From Pieris napi (lineage: Eukaryota; Arthropoda; Insecta; Lepidoptera; Pieridae), in contig NC_062243.1 in NCBI RefSeq assembly GCF_905475465.1, positions 888,001 through 952,000 on the forward strand: a DNA stretch of 64,000 nucleotides. Direction: 5' to 3'. This document shows positions 58,264-64,000 of the stretch, piece by piece. A program made the translations under genes and the position numbers. The notes under the pieces were generated by a model. The model saw only the letters and a list, made by a program, of their open reading frames with translations. It searched no databases and was not told the DNA's origin. The stretch's first letter is position 1, and every line of letters begins with the position of its first letter.

Positions 58264-61200
58264 CCCATACGCGACCACGACCGACCATGAATTTAGTGCC
58301 AAATGTATATAATATATGTATGATACGCTGTGTGTATATAATGTGAGATTCGCTTGAACCAACGCGGTTACACTCTGCGTCAATTCGATGTTGCTCACTC
58401 TACGGATCAATTCTTGTCAATTCGTTGTGATGGGTTCGCGCATCTTCCAGACATCACCGCGACATTCATTCGCCGATTTCTAAATTCTAACTCGGCTCGC
58501 CGGATCGTCGACGCGTGATATAATTTTTGATGGTACTCCTTTCGTGTTGATTGCTTAATATGTTAGCAGTACGGAAATTGTCGATCACGCCAGTCCGACC
58601 GCACCGTAATCCCGAGTCGACGGTCTACGGCTCGCGATGCCCATGGCCTATTAAAAGACTAGTTAGTTATTTTTAAGCTGATATGTATAAATCGTTTCTC
58701 ATAATGTAATGGCATGTCTCTCTCAACAAAGACCGCGAAACTGATTGATGATTCATTCCTCATTTCATTAACTCTTCATATTCCGTAGCTAAGCCATCTG
58801 ATGACAGTCGAGAATCGTATTAGGCCCACTATGCATTTACAGTGCACTAGATGACGTGAACAATGATGTTAATATGTCATGAGATGGTTTATCTAGTCAT
58901 TCAAAGCCCCGCCCTGACCGACAGGCCTTGAAACGCGACAAAAGACATTAATCTAAATTTTAATGAAAATATTAGAGTGTAGATGCAAACAGACGCGGAG
59001 TAAGATGTACTAAAGTTGGATCTTGATGACTATTTTGTAAAGGTCAATACGGTTCGTTCCTCGTGAGATAAATGACCTATTTTAATAAATATTTATTAAT
59101 CTAAAATTGTATGTATACACTTCTATCGTAATCGCTTTAATTATTGTATGCGGCTTGGAGAAAATATACCAAAATAAAAATAAACTAAAAAGAAAAAGCC
59201 AAGATGGATACAATGTTAAAGTAACATTGATATATAACACTGTTTATAAATATTTTAAGAACATTTACAAGTAGTAAAGTCATGTATCAGAGTACTTAGG
59301 AACATGTTTTTTTTAAGTTTCAATAAACAGTAGTCGATATGCGAAATTGTGATGTTATTGTTGTAGAATAATGTTGTCGAGGATTATATACTTACATAAC
59401 ATATTATCTAGTTAAATTCGATAGAGATATATTATTGTTGTATTTAATAGTGATACGAATGGTGTAAACAGTGTCCGGCCAAAACGTGCATGTCTAATCT
59501 AGTTGCCAACGCAAAGTTATATGTATACAATTGTATGGACTAATTCTAAGTTGTCTAGGTCCGGAGTACTGAGTACAATCTGCTTATCTTTAAGGATCTT
59601 CGGAACAATGAACGATTTTATGAACGAATTTTTCTATCTTGCTCACGAAACAAAATTAAGATCTCATTTAACCGACTTGACATAATTTTGTTCACTCTTC
59701 GCTTCAGATGACTTTTCTACATTGACTGCGTTCTTGTCATAAAAAGCTTCCATTGTTAATATCTAATGTACCATAGATTACCACATGTAGATTAAACATA
59801 GCTATGTAATTATTGCGTATTAACTGAACGAGACCGTATAGACGGAACGCAGCGCAATTTTTTGATGTACCTAGACGTAGACCACATGTACTTAGTGATG
59901 TAATTTAAAATACATAATGTAGCTATTGAGAAATTAAACTATATTCCATTTATTAAGATTATCACTAGTATTTCGCCTGGTACACTTTAATAAGTGTAGT
60001 TGAAGGTGGACATACGTTTACGGATGCCATCGAGAGATCGAAGACCGCCTTTCGGGATATCTAAACAACATTCAATTTTGTCTGCTCCGTTGTGTCTACG
60101 GCCTACGCTATCGACACAGGCCTCTAAGTTGTGATTTGTGATCTTTTTGACGGATATTTATAAATCGCTTTTGTTATTGTCATTTTTTAATACAGAATCT
60201 CATCATTCAATTAATTTATAATTATCAACATGTCTATTGTTGAGTAATGATTCTCATGAAGTTTATTTTAATTGGATGGTTAGATTCGGTCATCTGTGAT
60301 TATTAATTATAATGTAGTTTCACTATTGGCATAATCTTTTTCTTAAATCTACCTCCTGGAGAGACTATACGGGAAATTTTTATTCATGGAATACTTAATA
60401 AAATAGTGGTTTATAATCGCGTTGACCTTTACCCATATTAGCATATGGGCGATTTATTTTACGCTTTTGACCCAAAATTTTTAAGGTCGTGTATAATGAG
60501 GTATTTTTTTATTTTTGTATAGTTTTACATAGCATCTTGTCTTTTTTTGAATTGTATTTGGATTCAGTAAATAAATATTAAGTAAAATAAAATTAACAAA
60601 TTGCGCGTTGCATGATTTTAAAATGGTTTTTATTAAGTATTCGATAAAAATGATAAAGATTTTTGCAATGACCCCAATAGGCTTTTATAATTGCTTCCTT
60701 AACGGTCTTAATATTTACAATAAAAATCGAGAGACATGATATTTTTAGGGTTTTATTTTTCTATAGTTACCAACAGTTTTCAGCTAGCCTTATTTTTAAT
60801 TATTTTTTAATCTACTTATGCATTGTAAACCATTTGTGTGTTTCTATTTAATAATCTTTCACATAAATGTTTGTCGTTGGTTTTTTGGAAATTTGAAGAA
60901 CAAAGTGGCTGTTTCGGATATTAAACAAAACACACAAATGTAAAAACGTTGCTTCGAAAGATTTAAAGTACTAAAAGTCGTTAAAGTTCGATATTACAGT
61001 GTGAAAAATATTAACTTTCCTTGGTAAAAATCCGTGTTTTTTTTTAAATTAAATAGAATTTTATTTTATCAGGTACATGTTTAATAAATTAAAGACAAGT
61101 CCCAAATATTATTTTATCACTCTAAATAAAATTTTGAAGTTTTTAATCGATCTACTTTGTCCTAGTCGTTCATTTGTCGTCAACTGTAATGTCGAACTAT

Positions 61201-61785
61201 CGGAGTGGCGTCAGGTCCCGCCGCTCATATGTTACAAGCGAAGCCGGGGCCCCAGACTCTCTAGAGTAGATGCTAGTACATAAAGCTTTAGATGTATAAG
61301 CTTATTATAAGTTTTGAATACCTTTCTTGTAGTGAATAAATCCGAATTCTATGTCCAAGATTTAAAAAAATGTTTGAATCTTAATTCCCGTTGCGTTTAT
61401 CCTCTTACCAAGGCTGGTGTGGGATAAGAAATATTCAGTGACGTCAACACAACGCCCTGCTTGACTGCCCGTCGAGGGCAAGATCAAATAGACCCTTTCA
61501 GTTCTTCTCAAATCAAGCGAAGTGAAGTTAATCTCACTGGCGCTGTTATTATTTACATATAAATAAAATTCGGATTTGTTCGAGTTGAGGTAGCTTATAT
61601 TTACTTATTCATATATTTTCTCTTCCAAGTTGCCTGTTTCGTATAACACGAGGCGTGGACTCGCTGTTGTTGGGTTACATAATGTTTATATTTGTGAAGA
61701 GTTTTAAGCTATTGTAAATTTTACAGAAAACTAAATAAAAATGTTGTGAAAATAAATTATAAAAAAGTGATAAACAGTGATTTTG
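58264..61785 (+). other. Presumptive TENT5 3' UTR and downstream region
   Basis: About 3.5 kb free of recognisable repeats, unlike the rest of the window. Candidate poly(A) signals AATAAA occur at 59084, 59173, 59322, 61734 and 61751. The last two precede a GU-rich stretch (ttttgtgttttattc), and the one at 59322 precedes ttgtgatgttattgttg. Where the transcript ends cannot be settled from sequence. Confidence 0.45.
58304..58340 (+). promoter_or_regulatory. Two Pumilio-type elements just after the stop codon
   Basis: TGTATATA at 58304-58311 and 58333-58340 both fit the PUF consensus TGTANATA, 29 bp apart, starting 41 nt after the stop. The AT-rich context makes chance matches possible. Confidence 0.4.
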
Positions 61786-62739
61786 TGTTTTATTCATCTC
61801 CCTAACCTTTTAGATTAGACACATTTAAACTGTAAAACATATTGTATTGTGCCAGTAATAATAATAATTTATTTGTTAGAATGTGATACAAACTTATGGG
61901 GGTACAATATAAAGTTTGGATATTCTGCCACAAAAAGAATTTTCACTGAAGTTACATACATTCAGTCATAACATCATTATAATCATATCTTATTATTTGT
62001 AGTGATAAAATATCACATTATTAAAATATATTATTACGTAAAAAGTACTACCAGGAAAGGCTTCTTGACTGACAAAAAAATATTGATTAAAACATAAAGC
62101 AATGTGTCTGCTCCTATCGGGTTGTTACTTGGCTAGAAGTTGCCTTTATTCTGAAGCATGTTTTACATGTCCATAGATAAATAACAATTGATTCCCCTCT
62201 TAAGACATGTTGTGACAATGAACTACACTGGCTCACATATATTATTACCTCGAGAACGTATGTTCGTCGTTTTGGCCCGAACAGCTATGAATATTTAAAT
62301 AATTACAATGGAAAAAATAGTATTTTCCAAATGTGACAGAGTTCCATTGAAGCTCTGCTATATTTAGTTTATACAACAATAGATAGTAGCAACTTTGAAC
62401 CTTGTAAACTCTGTTAAGTTAGCATATAATAAAATGATTATTCAAACGAAAATTGTAAGCATTTTTAAGAGTATAAATATATCTTTGCAACCAAAAGCGG
62501 TGGACGCCGTTCTAAATTTGTTTCTTTGGTCATTTTCATACCTTCTTTTCTTTACCGTACAAACAAGTGTTATTTGTGCATAGAACGAGATACAAAGCTG
62601 GAATTCAAACCAGTGACAAAATTGTTTATAAAATGTATGTATATACATGTCGCCGATTCGAAGGCATTGTTAACTACATTATCACTGTAACATTTTGACA
62701 GATACTTCGTAGACATTGACAGTCCTGCACCATGCATGT
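61786..62739. other. Intergenic sequence
   Basis: Nothing recognised. Confidence 0.5.
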
Positions 62740-62960
62740 GGTATTCAAACTCAAACTCAAACTCAAACTCAAAATATCTTTATTCAAGTAGGTAACCAAG
62801 TACACTTTTGAATAGTCAAGTTAAATTAATCGTAAATTTACATTTACTACCAGTTCGCAAGTCAAGGGCGTAGAGCGGGTAAGAAGAACTGGCAAGAAAC
62901 TTTCCGCCACTCTTTTTAATCGCCAAGTATTGTCATACAAATTGTTTGAACTGGAGCAAT
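62740..62960 (-). repeat. LINE 3' UTR ending in TTTGAG tandem repeats
   Basis: Between the stop codon and ~62740. It contains the UTR words shared by the copies at 1146, 36576 and 49735. It finishes in about four to five TTTGAG units (plus-strand view ctcaaactcaaactcaaac at 62748-62772). Short-unit tandem tails are usual for CR1/L2-group LINEs. Confidence 0.8.
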
Positions 62961-64000
62961 TCAATCCCAAGGATTAGGATCATTTAAGTAGTCCTCAAAT
63001 TTATAAAAAGCTTTGTTGATTAATTTTCGTTTAACGAGGACTTTGAATTTATTTAGTGATAATTCTCTAATTGCGCTTGGGAGTTTGTTGTAAAAACGAA
63101 TACAATTTCCATATAAGGAGTGGTTTATCTTTTGGAGCCTGGTTGGTCGTACACTCAAATTAGTTCTATTTCGCGTATTATACTGGTGAAAGTCACCATT
63201 TGTTTTAAAATCGTTTATATTTTTTTGGACATACAACAAGGCTTCAAGAATATATTGACCAGATAGTGTCATAATATTTAATTCCTTAAACTTATTCCGT
63301 ACCGACTCCCTCGGAGAAACACAACAAATACCCCGAACAGCCCGCTTCTGCAGCACAAATATGGATTGAACCTCTGCAGCAGCACCCCACAATAAAATGC
63401 CGTACGACATAACGCTATGAAAGTAGCTATGATACACAATTTTAGCCGTGTCCTCATCAGTAAACTGTCGGATTTTCTTTACTGCATATGCTGCAGAGCT
63501 CAGCCTATTCGAAAGAGTCTCTATGTGTGGGCCCCATTGGAGTTTACTATCTATTGTTATGCCTAGAAAAACAGTTTTGTCAACAAAGTTTAGTTCACTG
63601 TCCTTAATTTTCAGGTTACCAATATCTCGCTTTACGCTAGTAGTTGTAAATCTAATACATTTTGTTTTATTCTCATTAAGCAATAAGTTATTTACATTAA
63701 ACCAGTTAACTATACGAGAGATAGAATTGTTTACATCGTCCAATAATACGTTATTCCTATTCACTTTAAATAGAAGTGAAGTGTCATCAGCAAACAATAC
63801 CATCTCATGAACTTCGTTGACAAAGAATGGGAGGTCATTTATGTAAATCAGAAATAAGAAAGGCCCGAGAATCGATCCTTGGGGGACGCCCATTGATACC
63901 TGCGAACCCGGAGAGGTGACTCCATTGACATGAACTCTTTGGATCCTTCCCTTTAAATATGAATTCATCAGGCTGGAAGCTTTGCCATCAACGCCATAGT
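62961..64000 (-). CDS. CR1/L2/Daphne-like LINE reverse transcriptase (5' end outside window)
   Basis: The minus strand is open from 63998 at the window edge to a TGA at 62961, about 346 codons, so the protein start lies to the right of the window. Residues include YGVDGKASSLMNSYLKGR, then MGVPQGSILGPFLFLIYIND (RT fingers/palm) and the catalytic FADDTSLLF. FLGITIDSKLQWGPHI (thumb side) and a C-terminus ending FEDYLNDPNPWD follow. A complete LINE would also need an endonuclease domain upstream. The open frame and the intact tail point to a fairly young copy. The clade is inferred from motifs only. It lies convergent to TENT5. Confidence 0.85.
   Translation of the reverse strand, partial: YGVDGKASSLMNSYLKGRIQRVHVNGVTSPGSQVSMGVPQGSILGPFLFLIYINDLPFFVNEVHEMVLFADDTSLLFKVNRNNVLLDDVNNSISRIVNWFNVNNLLLNENKTKCIRFTTTSVKRDIGNLKIKDSELNFVDKTVFLGITIDSKLQWGPHIETLSNRLSSAAYAVKKIRQFTDEDTAKIVYHSYFHSVMSYGILLWGAAAEVQSIFVLQKRAVRGICCVSPRESVRNKFKELNIMTLSGQYILEALLYVQKNINDFKTNGDFHQYNTRNRTNLSVRPTRLQKINHSLYGNCIRFYNKLPSAIRELSLNKFKVLVKRKLINKAFYKFEDYLNDPNPWD

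Noticed and set aside
57997..58410. 137-codon minus-strand frame over TENT5 exon 3
   Set aside because: Shadow of the real exon; composition follows the TG/GC-rich tail.
62745..62775. Direct-repeat array suggesting CRISPR-like structure
   Set aside because: It is a hexamer microsatellite forming the LINE tail, with no spacers.

Overview
The window looks like a stretch of an insect nuclear genome, most likely Lepidoptera. It is AT-rich with very low gene density. One conserved animal gene is split by an 18.5-kb intron, and it sits among many short, decayed retrotransposon, SINE and DNA-transposon fragments of kinds common in moths and butterflies. The order-level assignment is an inference from the repeats and the gene. 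I see no sign of bacterial or organellar sequence.

The one host gene is a TENT5 (FAM46) non-canonical poly(A) polymerase on the + strand. I join three coding exons: 38205-38276, 56745-57694 and 58017-58263. All junctions are in phase and give a 422-residue protein. The nucleotidyltransferase core and C-terminal helical part match the family. The last 28 residues are unusual, with nine cysteines. Upstream, 37.67-37.78 kb carries a CRE palindrome and a cluster of CGTAG/CTACG words. A possible initiator plus DPE lies at 38.06-38.10 kb. Downstream is a long presumptive 3' UTR that begins with two Pumilio-like sites.

The second intact coding unit is a complete IS630/Tc1/mariner-type DNA transposon at 4070-6003. 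It has 30-bp terminal inverted repeats, TA on both sides, and one uninterrupted 494-residue transposase whose DDE spacing matches the Sailor (DD82E) group. At the right edge, 62740-64000 holds the 3' part of a still-open non-LTR retrotransposon reading into the window from the right on the minus strand. Three older 3' fragments of the same family lie elsewhere in the window.

The rest is repeat debris. It includes RTE-like 3' ends, seven or eight 3' fragments of a CR1/Zenon-like LINE, and three fragments of another LINE. It also holds three same-strand retro-tails ending in a NAAS peptide, a dozen tRNA-derived SINE pieces, and two hAT-type MITEs with 8-bp target duplications. Finally there are three long-arm foldback elements, a ~1.27-kb long-inverted-repeat element, and a decayed transposase-like gene at 33.8-34.7 kb. 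Intergenic and intronic stretches between these hold nothing I can name. I found no new multi-gene system. The items most worth a second look are the Sailor element, the cysteine-rich TENT5 tail, the paired CRE sites, and the foldback family with its conserved short reading frame.
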